Below are positions 7,955 through 16,210 of a stretch of 64,000 nt of DNA, one piece after another. The notes under the pieces are model-generated. The model saw nothing but the letters and a program-made list of their open reading frames with translations, searched no databases and was not told where the DNA came from. The stretch spans positions 25,715 through 89,714 of the forward strand of contig JBBSGP010000010.1 of the NCBI GenBank assembly GCA_038253885.1, given 5' to 3'. The DNA comes from JALZAQ01 sp038253885. GTDB lineage: Bacteria; Gemmatimonadota; Gemmatimonadetes; Gemmatimonadales; Gemmatimonadaceae. Position 1 is the stretch's first letter; each line of letters starts with the position of its first letter. The translations under genes and the position numbers were made by a program.

Positions 7955-8496
7955 AGGTCTCGGAGATGGGTGGAGTGAAGGCACCCTCCGAGGCGACGCA
8001 GCATGCGGCCGCAGCGGACCACGAGCCGGTTTTCACCGGCGATCGTCGAAGCCGCCTGGACGAGCTTCTCTCGCGGTACCCGACGAGAATGGCGGCGCTG
8101 CTGCCTGCCCTCTGGATGGTGCAGGAGGACCGGGGATGGGTGAGCCAGGGAGCGATGGCCGAGGTCGCGGAGCTACTCGGCCTCACGCCCGCTTACGTGA
8201 AGGGCGTGGTGACGTTCTACACGATGTACCACCAGCATCCGGTCGGAAAATACTTCATCCAGGTCTGCACCACGTCACCCTGTGGAGCGTGTGGCGCGGA
8301 GGATGTGGTGGCGGCCATCCTGCGGCAGAGCGGATGCTCGCAGCTCGGCAGTACCTCGCCCGACGGTCGGTTCACGGTGATCGAGGTGGAGTGTCTCGGC
8401 GCCTGCGGCTTCGCCACGCCGATCATGATCAACGACGAATTCGTGGAGTCCGTGACGCCCGAAAGAGTCTCGTCCCTCCTCGGCAAGCTCCGCTGA
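7951..8496 (+). CDS. nuoE: NADH-quinone oxidoreductase subunit E ([2Fe-2S] N1a)
   Basis: Thioredoxin-like 24-kDa subunit of the NADH input module; 181 residues from the GTG at 7951 (GTGA overlap with nuoD). An in-frame ATG at 7966 would only remove five residues. Cluster ligands are C106 and C111 (VCTTSPC) and C148 and C152 (ECLGACG). The helical N-terminal part contains LLPALWMVQEDRGW and VKGVVTFYTMY, both usual in NuoE. It ends on a TGATG junction with nuoF. Confidence 0.95.
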   Translation: MKVSEMGGVKAPSEATQHAAAADHEPVFTGDRRSRLDELLSRYPTRMAALLPALWMVQEDRGWVSQGAMAEVAELLGLTPAYVKGVVTFYTMYHQHPVGKYFIQVCTTSPCGACGAEDVVAAILRQSGCSQLGSTSPDGRFTVIEVECLGACGFATPIMINDEFVESVTPERVSSLLGKLR

Positions 8497-9809
8497 TGGG
8501 TTTCCCCTATCCTTCTCACCGGCGGGAGACTCCCGTTCTGTCGCAGCATTTCGGCGATGCCGAAGCGCGCGCCCTCGACGGGTGGAAGAAGCGCGGCGGC
8601 TATCGCGCGCTCGAGCAGGCGCTCGGCATGGAGCCGGCCGCCATCGTCGCGACCATCAAGGAGTCCGGGCTGCGGGGACGTGGGGGAGCAGGATTTCCCA
8701 CCGGAATGAAGTGGGGGTTCATGAAGCCGGGGGATGGAAAGCCACACTACCTGTGCGTCAACGCGGACGAGTCGGAGCCCGGCACCTTCAAGGACCGCGA
8801 GATCATGCGGTGGACCCCTCACGCGTTGATCGAGGGCACGGCCATCGGTGCGTACGCGATCGGGGCCGAGATCGCGTACATCTACATCCGCGGGGAGTTC
8901 ACCGAGCCGATCCGGGTGATGGATCAGGCCGTGCGCGACGCGTACGCAGCGGGGATTCTGGGTGCCAACGCGATGGGAACGGGCAAGCGCGTCGACGTCC
9001 ACATCCACAAGGGCGCCGGGGCGTACATCTGCGGTGAGGAAACGGCGCTCATGAACTCGCTGGAAGGGCGGCGCGGCAATCCGCGAATCAAACCCCCCTT
9101 TCCCGCCGTCGCCGGACTCTTCGGGAAGCCGACCACGATCAACAACGTGGAGACACTCGCGGCGGTGCCCCACATCCTCACGAACGGCGCCGAGTGGTAC
9201 AAGAAGTTCTGTCTCTCCAACCCCAAGAGCACCGGCACGAAGCTGTTCTCCGTCTGCGGCAACATCGCGCGGCCGGGCAACTACGAGGTGGTTCTCGGCT
9301 TCCCCTTCAAGGATTTTCTGTACGATCTGTGTGGCGGGCCGCCGCCCGGGCGGACGTTCAAGGCGTGCATCCCCGGTGGATCGTCGGTGCCGATTCAGAG
9401 CATGGCGGAGGCCGAGGCGACGCTGATGGATTACGAGGGCTTCGTGGCGCAGGGGTCGATGCTGGGATCGGGGGGCGTGATCCTGTTCGACGATTCACAG
9501 TGCATGGTGAAGCACATCGGGCGTCTTGCCCGCTTCTACGCTCACGAGAGCTGCGCCCAGTGCACGCAGTGCCGGGAAGGAACGGCATGGGTCACGCGGA
9601 TTCTCGAGCGCATCGAGGGGGGGGGTGGCACAATCGGCGACCTGGACGTGCTGCTCGAGCTGTCCGAGAACATGACCGGCAAGACTATCTGCGTCCTCAG
9701 CGATTCGTGCGCCGCGCCGATTGTCTCGGGCATCCAGAAATTCCGTGACGAGTTCATGGCGCATATCACCGGCAAGGGGTGCCCCCTTCGCGCGTCCGCG
9801 GCGGCCTGA
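8496..9809 (+). CDS. nuoF: NADH-quinone oxidoreductase subunit F (NADH/FMN, N3)
   Basis: The 51-kDa subunit binds NADH and FMN and starts electron flow. 437 residues. The FMN/NADH loop is LRGRGGAGFPTGMKW (around residues 59-73), followed by CVNADESEPGTFKDRE and the ICGEETALMNSLEG block. The [4Fe-4S] N3 ligands are C353, C356 and C359 (SCAQCTQC) plus C399 (KTIC). The start overlaps the nuoE stop by one base, and the end overlaps nuoG in the same way. Confidence 0.96.
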   Translation: MGFPYPSHRRETPVLSQHFGDAEARALDGWKKRGGYRALEQALGMEPAAIVATIKESGLRGRGGAGFPTGMKWGFMKPGDGKPHYLCVNADESEPGTFKDREIMRWTPHALIEGTAIGAYAIGAEIAYIYIRGEFTEPIRVMDQAVRDAYAAGILGANAMGTGKRVDVHIHKGAGAYICGEETALMNSLEGRRGNPRIKPPFPAVAGLFGKPTTINNVETLAAVPHILTNGAEWYKKFCLSNPKSTGTKLFSVCGNIARPGNYEVVLGFPFKDFLYDLCGGPPPGRTFKACIPGGSSVPIQSMAEAEATLMDYEGFVAQGSMLGSGGVILFDDSQCMVKHIGRLARFYAHESCAQCTQCREGTAWVTRILERIEGGGGTIGDLDVLLELSENMTGKTICVLSDSCAAPIVSGIQKFRDEFMAHITGKGCPLRASAAA

Positions 9810-11380
9810 TGGCGGATTCGACGATGGTGACGCTCACGATCGAAGGCCGGGAGGTGGCGGTCGCGTCGGGCACGTCGATTCTCGAGGCTGCCAAGAACGC
9901 CGGTGTGCTCATTCCTCATTATTGCTACCATCCCGGGCTCCCGGTGGCCGGCGTCTGCCGGATGTGCCTGGTCGAGGTGGAGAAGGCGCCGAAGCTCGCC
10001 GCTGCCTGCGCGACCTCGGTGGCCGATGGGCAGGTCGTTCGCGTCTACTCGGAGAAGGCGCTCGAGGCGCGAAAGGGCGTGCTCGAGTTCCTCCTCATCA
10101 ACCATCCGCTCGACTGCCCGATCTGCGATCAGGCGGGTGAGTGCGAGCTGCAGGATTACACTTTCCAGGAAGGCCGATCGCAGGGACGCAGCCTGGAATC
10201 CAAGCGCTTCAACCCGGTCGAGGATTTCGGCGGCGACGTCGTGTACGTGGCGAACCGATGCATTCTCTGCACGCGATGCGTGCGCTTCATGGATGACGTC
10301 GCGCGGGATCCCGTGCTGAACGTGAGCGAGCGGGGAGACCGCGCGGTCATCGGCAAGTTCGAGGGCCAGGATCTCACGCATCCCTGGGCCGGGAACGTGA
10401 TCGAGCTCTGCCCCGTCGGGGCCCTTCTGTCCAAGGATTTCCTCAACAAGGCCCGCGCCTGGGAGCTGGATCGCACGCCGAGCGTCTGCCCGAACTGCAC
10501 TCAGGGATGCAACACCATCCTCGAGACGCGCGACAACACCGTCGTGCGGATGCGCCCGCGGGCCAACATCGATGTCAACCAGTGGTTCCTCTGTGACGAG
10601 GGACGGCTGGATTATCGCTGGCTGAATCGTCAGGATCGAGTCGAGGCTCCGCTGGTGCGGCGCGGTGAGCGTCTCGCCGGTAGCGACTGGGAGGTCGCGG
10701 TCCGTGAGGCCGCCCTGCTCCTCGGCGGTCGTCGGGTGGTGGTCGTCGCGTCGCCGATGATGTCCAACGAGACGCTCTATCTGCTGTCGAAGCTGGTCGA
10801 GCGCAGCGGTGCGCGGGGACTCTTTCGCGTTACGACGGGACCGGAGGCGCCGCTTCCCGCGGTGCCCGATCTCGCGCTCCGAGCCGATCGGGCGGCCAAC
10901 GTCCGAGGCGCTGAGATGTTCGGCTTTCAGCGCTCCGAGTCCCCCTTCGACGGTCTGGTCAGTGGTGATGTCCTTCTCCTGGGGGACGACCGATTGTCCG
11001 CCGGGGATGAGGCGCTTCTCGCTCGAGCGGGCGCGATCGTCGTGCTGGCGTCGGCGCTTCCCGCGGCGGCACGCACGGCTCAGGTGGTGCTTCCGATCAC
11101 GAACATGTCGGAAGAGGAAGGCTCCTTCACGAATCTGCGCGGACGCGTGCAGCGCTACCTGCAGGCCAAGTCCGCTCCGGGGATGTCGCGGCCGGGCTGG
11201 TGGGTGCTGGCCGACCTTCTGACCGCGCTCGGCGAGCCGACGAGCGTCTTTCTGGCGAGCGAGATCTTTGCCCAGATGGCGGCCGCGCGGCCGGCGCTCG
11301 CTGGTATGTCTTACGAGTCGCTCGGACTGCGCGGCCGCTTGATGGATGGCGCTGCGACGGGCGCGGGGGCAGGCCGATGA
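9809..11380 (+). CDS. nuoG: NADH-quinone oxidoreductase subunit G, short form
   Basis: Iron-sulfur wire of the NADH module. Only 523 residues, against roughly 780-910 in Thermus and E. coli, so most of the C-terminal molybdopterin-oxidoreductase-like region is absent. All cluster sites are kept: [2Fe-2S] C39, C50, C53, C67; N5 H99, C103, C106, C112; N4 C151, C154, C157, C201; and a complete N7-type set C227, C230, C234, C262. A remnant of the large domain survives near the end (VVLPITNMSEEEGSF). The ATG at 9809 overlaps the nuoF stop; the stop overlaps the nuoH ATG, so this is a genuine short protein and not a frameshift. Confidence 0.93.
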   Translation: MADSTMVTLTIEGREVAVASGTSILEAAKNAGVLIPHYCYHPGLPVAGVCRMCLVEVEKAPKLAAACATSVADGQVVRVYSEKALEARKGVLEFLLINHPLDCPICDQAGECELQDYTFQEGRSQGRSLESKRFNPVEDFGGDVVYVANRCILCTRCVRFMDDVARDPVLNVSERGDRAVIGKFEGQDLTHPWAGNVIELCPVGALLSKDFLNKARAWELDRTPSVCPNCTQGCNTILETRDNTVVRMRPRANIDVNQWFLCDEGRLDYRWLNRQDRVEAPLVRRGERLAGSDWEVAVREAALLLGGRRVVVVASPMMSNETLYLLSKLVERSGARGLFRVTTGPEAPLPAVPDLALRADRAANVRGAEMFGFQRSESPFDGLVSGDVLLLGDDRLSAGDEALLARAGAIVVLASALPAAARTAQVVLPITNMSEEEGSFTNLRGRVQRYLQAKSAPGMSRPGWWVLADLLTALGEPTSVFLASEIFAQMAAARPALAGMSYESLGLRGRLMDGAATGAGAGR

Positions 11381-12657
11381 CGCCGGCGATGCTCCTCCTG
11401 CAGGTGGTGGACCGGCAAGGGGCGATGTCGGGAGGACCGTGGTTCATTCTCACGGTGGTCAAGATGCTGGCGGTCTTTACAGTCCTGATGGTCGGCGTGG
11501 CGATGCTCACGCTCGCCGAGCGCAAGGTCTCGGCATGGATCCAGGACCGGCACGGCCCCAATCGGGTGGGTCCCGGAGGCCTGCTGCAGCCCGCGGCCGA
11601 CGGTCTCAAGAACATCATGAAGGAGGAGACGTATCCGGCCGCCGCCAACATTCCGTTGTTCATTCTGGCGCCGGCGATGTCGTTCATCCCCGCGCTGATC
11701 ACCTTCGCGGTGATTCCGTTCGCCGCCCCCGCGCCGACCCGGTGGGGGTTGCTGGACATGGTCGTGGCGAACATGCCCATCGGTTTTCTCTACATCCTCG
11801 CGATCGGCTCGCTCGGCGTGTACGGGATCGTCCTCGCCGGCTGGGCATCGAACAACAAGTACTCCCTTCTCGGTGGCCTTCGCTCCAGCGCCCAGATGGT
11901 TTCGTACGAGATCGCCATGGGCATGTCGACGATCGCTGTTCTGCTTCTGGCCGGCAACGTCTCGCTCTCGGACATCGTGCGGCAACAGCAGGTGATGGGC
12001 TGGAACGTCATCTCTCTGCTCATCGCTTTCTTCATCTTCATGGTGGCGGCGTTCGCCGAGACGAATCGTCTGCCGTTCGATCTGCCTGAAGCGGAGTCCG
12101 AGCTGATTGCCGGATACCATACCGAGTACAGTGCGATGAAGTTCTCGATGTTCTTCATTGCCGAATACTCGAACATGGTGACCGCCAGCGCGCTGATGAC
12201 GACGCTGTTCTTCGGCGGATGGAGCGTGCCTTTCTGGCAAACGCCCAATCTGCCGCCGTGGGCCTGGTGGAAGACTCTGCTGACGCTCGGCGTCTTTCTC
12301 GTGAAAGTGCTGTTTTTCCTTTTCGTCTTCATGTGGATCCGGTGGACGCTCCCGCGCTTTCGTTACGATCAGCTCATGTCCCTCGGATGGAAGTTCATGT
12401 TGCCTCTGGCGCTGGCCTACATCGTGATCATCGCGGCCGCCACTCTGCTGCTGGATCTGCTCGGGGTTCCTCGCGGGGGCAATTTCTACCTCGGATCGCT
12501 GGGCTTGCTCAACGTGGGGCTGGCGGCCGTCCTGTTCGTGATGCTCGACAGCGGTAAGATCATGAGCCCTGCTTACGCGCCGGTGGGACAGCAACGGCTC
12601 GCCCGGCTGCGCGCGATCAGCGCCCGCGGAAGCTTCACCGCCACGACGGGCGACTGA
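11377..12657 (+). CDS. nuoH: NADH-quinone oxidoreductase subunit H
   Basis: Membrane subunit that joins the peripheral arm to the proton pumps and forms the quinone entry. 426 residues with about eight to nine membrane helices. Diagnostic stretches are LAERKVSAWIQDRHGPNRVGP, the loop AETNRLPFDLPEAESEL with its glutamates, and GYHTEYSAMKF. The start ATG overlaps the nuoG stop (ATGA); the longer open frame upstream is nuoG overlap. A 30-residue polar C-terminal tail is an addition to the core. Confidence 0.95.
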   Translation: MTPAMLLLQVVDRQGAMSGGPWFILTVVKMLAVFTVLMVGVAMLTLAERKVSAWIQDRHGPNRVGPGGLLQPAADGLKNIMKEETYPAAANIPLFILAPAMSFIPALITFAVIPFAAPAPTRWGLLDMVVANMPIGFLYILAIGSLGVYGIVLAGWASNNKYSLLGGLRSSAQMVSYEIAMGMSTIAVLLLAGNVSLSDIVRQQQVMGWNVISLLIAFFIFMVAAFAETNRLPFDLPEAESELIAGYHTEYSAMKFSMFFIAEYSNMVTASALMTTLFFGGWSVPFWQTPNLPPWAWWKTLLTLGVFLVKVLFFLFVFMWIRWTLPRFRYDQLMSLGWKFMLPLALAYIVIIAAATLLLDLLGVPRGGNFYLGSLGLLNVGLAAVLFVMLDSGKIMSPAYAPVGQQRLARLRAISARGSFTATTGD

Positions 12658-12674
12658 GGAGCGAATCGCCGAAA

Positions 12675-13172
12675 ATGACCATCGACGTGAAGGTGCTGGA
12701 ACGGCCAACCAAACAGGTGAGCTACGTCCGCGCGATGTTGAGCGGCATGGCGCTCACCTTCAAGCACCTCATCGATCCCCAGAAGGTGACGGTACAGTAT
12801 CCGGAGCAGAAGTGGCCGCTGTCGGCCCGCTGGAGAGGCACGCACCGGATGCTCACCGACGAGAACGGGAAGTCCAAGTGCGTGGCATGCGGGCTGTGTC
12901 CTCAGATCTGTCCGGCGAACTGCATCAAGCTCGTGCCCGGCGAGGATGAGGATGGCAACCGGTATCCACTCATCTACGAGATCGACGAGTTCCGCTGCAT
13001 CTTCTGCGGCTACTGCCAGGAGGTGTGCCCCGAGGAAGCCATTCATGTGGGCCGCCATTACGAGAACTCCGAGTACAGCCGGGCCGGCTTCGTGTACGAC
13101 CTCGAGAGGCTGATGGCGCAGACGCATCCGGTCTGCGAGATGTGGGATCCGGCCGACCCCGCGGGCGAGTGA
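12675..13172 (+). CDS. nuoI: NADH-quinone oxidoreductase subunit I (2x[4Fe-4S])
   Basis: Ferredoxin-like subunit carrying clusters N6a and N6b between NuoG and NuoB. 165 residues. The two classical motifs are C69-x2-C72-x2-C75-x3-C79 (CVACGLCPQICP) and C108-x2-C111-x2-C114-x3-C118 (CIFCGYCQEVCP). The amphipathic N-terminal helix (MLSGMALTFKHL) lies on the membrane. There is a 17-base gap after nuoH containing GAGGAG as ribosome-binding site. Confidence 0.96.
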   Translation: MTIDVKVLERPTKQVSYVRAMLSGMALTFKHLIDPQKVTVQYPEQKWPLSARWRGTHRMLTDENGKSKCVACGLCPQICPANCIKLVPGEDEDGNRYPLIYEIDEFRCIFCGYCQEVCPEEAIHVGRHYENSEYSRAGFVYDLERLMAQTHPVCEMWDPADPAGE

Positions 13173-13182
13173 GAGCCGCCGA

Positions 13183-13701
13183 GTGACCCTCTTCTTCGGA
13201 TTCCACTTCTATCTGTTCGGGTTGTTGGCGGTCGTGTCCGCGCTGACATTCGTCACGCGGCGGAGCCCGGTTGCGGCCGCGCTGTGGCTGGTCACCACGA
13301 TGTTCTGCCTGGCCGCCATGTACGTGATGATGGACGCGCAGTTCATCGGCGTCATCCAGGTCCTGGTCTACGCCGGGGCGATCATGGTGGTGTTCCTGTT
13401 CGTGGTCATGCTGCTGAACCTGGGCCAGCCGAGCGCGAACCTCGACATGAAGGGTCCCCGGACGCGTCTGGCGGCCGCGGCTGTCGGCCTGCTGATGATC
13501 GGAGATCTGGGCTTCGTCGTGCTCGGCCGGCAGCCGCTGCCGGACGTGACTCCGGAACCGATTGCCGCCGCCCAGGTCGTGAGCAGCGTCGCGGCTCCGC
13601 TGTTCGCCGCCGACGGCTTTCTCCTTCCGTTCGAAGTCACGAGCGTGCTGCTGCTCGCCGCGATCGTCGGTGCCGTGGTCCTGGCCAAGCGGAGCAGCTG
13701 A
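13183..13701 (+). CDS. nuoJ: NADH-quinone oxidoreductase subunit J
   Basis: Membrane subunit of 172 residues with five predicted helices; the conserved GVIQVLVYAGAIMVVFLFVVMLL segment of helix 3 contains the pi-bulge region. A GTG start at 13183, ten bases after the nuoI stop, gives the expected N-terminus (TLFFGFHFYLFG). The protein ends in AAIVGAVVLAKR, the usual last helix. nuoK follows after one base. Confidence 0.94.
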   Translation: MTLFFGFHFYLFGLLAVVSALTFVTRRSPVAAALWLVTTMFCLAAMYVMMDAQFIGVIQVLVYAGAIMVVFLFVVMLLNLGQPSANLDMKGPRTRLAAAAVGLLMIGDLGFVVLGRQPLPDVTPEPIAAAQVVSSVAAPLFAADGFLLPFEVTSVLLLAAIVGAVVLAKRSS

Positions 13702-13702
13702 G

Positions 13703-13996
13703 ATGGTCGACGCGGCGCTGTTCTTCTCGGCGATCCTGTTCACCATCGGCGTCCTCGGCGTGCTGTTGCGTCGCAACGCGATCATCATCTTCATGTGCGT
13801 CGAGCTCATGCTCAATGCGGTGAACCTGTCGTTCGTGGCGTTCTCACGGCTCTACGGTCTCACCGGCCAGGTATTCGTCATCTTCGTCATGACCGTGGCG
13901 GCGGCCGAAGCTGCTGTGGGTCTGGCGATCATCATCTCGATCTTCCGGCATCGCGAGTCGGTTGATCTCCAGAACATCAACCTTCTGAAGGGCTGA
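13703..13996 (+). CDS. nuoK: NADH-quinone oxidoreductase subunit K
   Basis: Small Mrp-related membrane subunit of 97 residues with three helices. The two buried glutamates of the proton path are visible in CVELMLNAVNL and AAAEAAVGLAI. The ATG at 13703 follows the nuoJ stop by one base; an earlier in-frame ATG would overlap nuoJ. The end overlaps the nuoL start as TGATG. Confidence 0.95.
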   Translation: MVDAALFFSAILFTIGVLGVLLRRNAIIIFMCVELMLNAVNLSFVAFSRLYGLTGQVFVIFVMTVAAAEAAVGLAIIISIFRHRESVDLQNINLLKG

Positions 13997-16206
13997 TGCT
14001 GCTGCAGATCGCCGGCGTCGCCGCCGCCGTGCACCCTCTGCAGGGAACTGTCGCGGCGTGGATGTGGCTGCTGCCGCTGTTGCCGCTGCTCGGCTTCGTG
14101 TTGAACGGTCTGCTGTCTCTGCATGGCTCCTTCCGCGCGGGGCCGGCGGATCCGTCGGCCTCGGCGCACGAGCAGACACAGGCTCACGTCGGATCCGGAG
14201 ACCCGAGCCAGCCGGCGGGTGCGCACGGTGATGACCACCACGCGGTGGGGCGCCACCGCTATGCCGCCATCGTGAGCGTCATCGGCCCGGCGGTGCTGGC
14301 CGCTTCGTTCGTGCTGGCGGCTCTCATCTTCCGCCAGATGCTCGCCGCCGGCGCGCTGACCGAGCCGTTCGTGCAGCGCTACTTCTCGTGGATGCCGGTC
14401 GGGCGGGACCTGCAGATCGACGCCGCCTTCCAGCTGGATCAGCTGTCGATGCTGATGGTGCTGATCGTCACGGGCGTCGGCACCCTGATCCACATCTTCA
14501 GCGTCGGCTACATGCGCGACGACCCCGGCTACCCCCGATATTTCGCCTATCTCAATCTTTTCATCTTCTTCATGCTCGTGCTGGTTCTGGGCGCGAGCTA
14601 CCCGGTTCTGTTCGTGGGTTGGGAGGGTGTGGGTCTGTGCTCCTACCTGCTGATCGGATTCTGGTTCAGTGAGAAGGCCAACGCGGATGCCGGGAAGAAA
14701 GCGTTCATCGTCAACCGGATCGGTGATTTCGGCTTTCTCATCGGGATGTTCCTCCTCTGGTCCAATCTCGGCGCCCTCGACTTCGCGACGCTGACGGTCC
14801 GCGCGGCCTCCTTGCCCGTGGGGGGCACGCTGGTGACGACGATCTGCCTCTTCTTCTTTCTCGGATGCACGGGGAAGAGCGCCCAGATTCCGCTCTATAC
14901 CTGGCTTCCCGACGCCATGGCGGGGCCGACACCGGTGTCGGCCCTCATCCACGCGGCGACGATGGTCACCGCCGGCGTGTACCTGGTGGCGCGCAGCAGC
15001 TTCCTGTTCTCACTGTCTCCGGTCGCCTGCCTCACGGTGGCGATGGTGGGAGCGCTGACCGCTCTCCTGGCCGCCACCATCGGCCTCAAGCAGTGGGACA
15101 TCAAGAAGGTGCTGGCCTACTCCACCGTGAGCCAGCTGGGATACATGTTCGTCGGCGTCGGGACGGGGGCGTACGCAGCGGGCATGTTCCACCTCATGAC
15201 GCACGCGTTCTTCAAGGCTCTGCTCTTTCTCGGTTCCGGCTCGGTGATCTTCGCGATGCACCGCGCCTATCACGCTACGCACAGCCACGACGACGCGCAG
15301 GACATGCGGAACATGGGCGGGATGCGCGCCTATCTCCCCTGGACCTGGCTGCTCATGTGGGCGGCGACGCTGGCGATCGCCGGTATCCCCTTCTTCGCCG
15401 GCTTCTTTTCCAAGGATGCCATCCTCGGCGCCGTTTTCGAGGCGGCAGGGCATTCCACGTTGGCCGACGCCCGCTGGCTCGGGGTTCCCGGGGGCACCTT
15501 GCTCTACGCCATCTACGCGATGGGCCTGATCGCGGCGTTCCTCACCGCGGTGTACATGACGCGCATGATGCTGTACACCTTCCACGGTGCGAATCGCACC
15601 GGCGATGCCGGGCGGGCCCACCTGGCCGAGGCACCCTGGGTCATGACGGCGCCGCTCGTCGTGTTGGGTGCACTGAGCGTGGCCGGCGGATGGTTCAATG
15701 TGCCGCAGATGCTGCATTTCCTCGGACCGGTGGGCGCACTGGACCGATGGCTGGAACCCGTGCTGGGCGGCGCCACCCTGCGGGTCGCGGGGGGGCGCCT
15801 CTCCGAGCCGGCGTTCAACACCGAGGCCGGCCTCCTCGGTGCAGCGGTGGCCGTGGGAGTGCTCGGCATCATCCTCGCCGTGTCTCGGCTCCGGCCGGCA
15901 CGGGTCGTGTCGCCGGCTCAGTCTCCCGATGAGGTGGGCATCGAGAGAGTGCTCGCCCACAAGTATTTCGTCGATGAGATCTACGACGCTGCGGTCGTGA
16001 GGCCCACCGTCGGCATCTCGCGCGATCTTCTGTGGAAGGGCATCGACGTCGGTCTCATCGATTTTCTCCTCGCGCGCGTGACGTCGGCTTTCGCGAATGG
16101 CTTTGGCCGTTTCGGATCATTCGTGCAGTCCGGGCAGGTCGGGACGTACGCCTGGGCGATTGTCGTCGGCATGCTGGCAGTGCTCGGCGCTCTCACACTC
16201 CGGTAA
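13996..16206 (+). CDS. nuoL: NADH-quinone oxidoreductase subunit L (proton pump)
   Basis: Largest antiporter-like subunit, with the long lateral helix at its C-terminus. 736 residues, longer than the usual ~610-650. A polar, histidine-rich insert of about 45 residues (roughly 45-90) separates the first two membrane helices. The pump core is intact: VGWEGVGLCSYLLIGFW, the KSAQIPLYTWLPDAMAGPTPVSALIHAATMV run around residues 294-324 with its lysine and histidines, and KKVLAYSTVSQLGY. The tail includes VLAHKYFVDEIYD, typical of NuoL. Confidence 0.95.
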   Translation: MLLQIAGVAAAVHPLQGTVAAWMWLLPLLPLLGFVLNGLLSLHGSFRAGPADPSASAHEQTQAHVGSGDPSQPAGAHGDDHHAVGRHRYAAIVSVIGPAVLAASFVLAALIFRQMLAAGALTEPFVQRYFSWMPVGRDLQIDAAFQLDQLSMLMVLIVTGVGTLIHIFSVGYMRDDPGYPRYFAYLNLFIFFMLVLVLGASYPVLFVGWEGVGLCSYLLIGFWFSEKANADAGKKAFIVNRIGDFGFLIGMFLLWSNLGALDFATLTVRAASLPVGGTLVTTICLFFFLGCTGKSAQIPLYTWLPDAMAGPTPVSALIHAATMVTAGVYLVARSSFLFSLSPVACLTVAMVGALTALLAATIGLKQWDIKKVLAYSTVSQLGYMFVGVGTGAYAAGMFHLMTHAFFKALLFLGSGSVIFAMHRAYHATHSHDDAQDMRNMGGMRAYLPWTWLLMWAATLAIAGIPFFAGFFSKDAILGAVFEAAGHSTLADARWLGVPGGTLLYAIYAMGLIAAFLTAVYMTRMMLYTFHGANRTGDAGRAHLAEAPWVMTAPLVVLGALSVAGGWFNVPQMLHFLGPVGALDRWLEPVLGGATLRVAGGRLSEPAFNTEAGLLGAAVAVGVLGIILAVSRLRPARVVSPAQSPDEVGIERVLAHKYFVDEIYDAAVVRPTVGISRDLLWKGIDVGLIDFLLARVTSAFANGFGRFGSFVQSGQVGTYAWAIVVGMLAVLGALTLR

Positions 16207-16210
16207 CGGA

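Noticed and set aside
9809..11380. NuoG as a frameshifted or split pseudogene
   Set aside because: Its stop overlaps the nuoH start exactly, a residual C-terminal block is present, and no remnant of the missing domain follows.
13852..14952. Long antisense frame within nuoK-nuoL rich in His, Arg and Glu
   Set aside because: Its composition is the mirror of codon bias in the real gene and it has no start context or domain.
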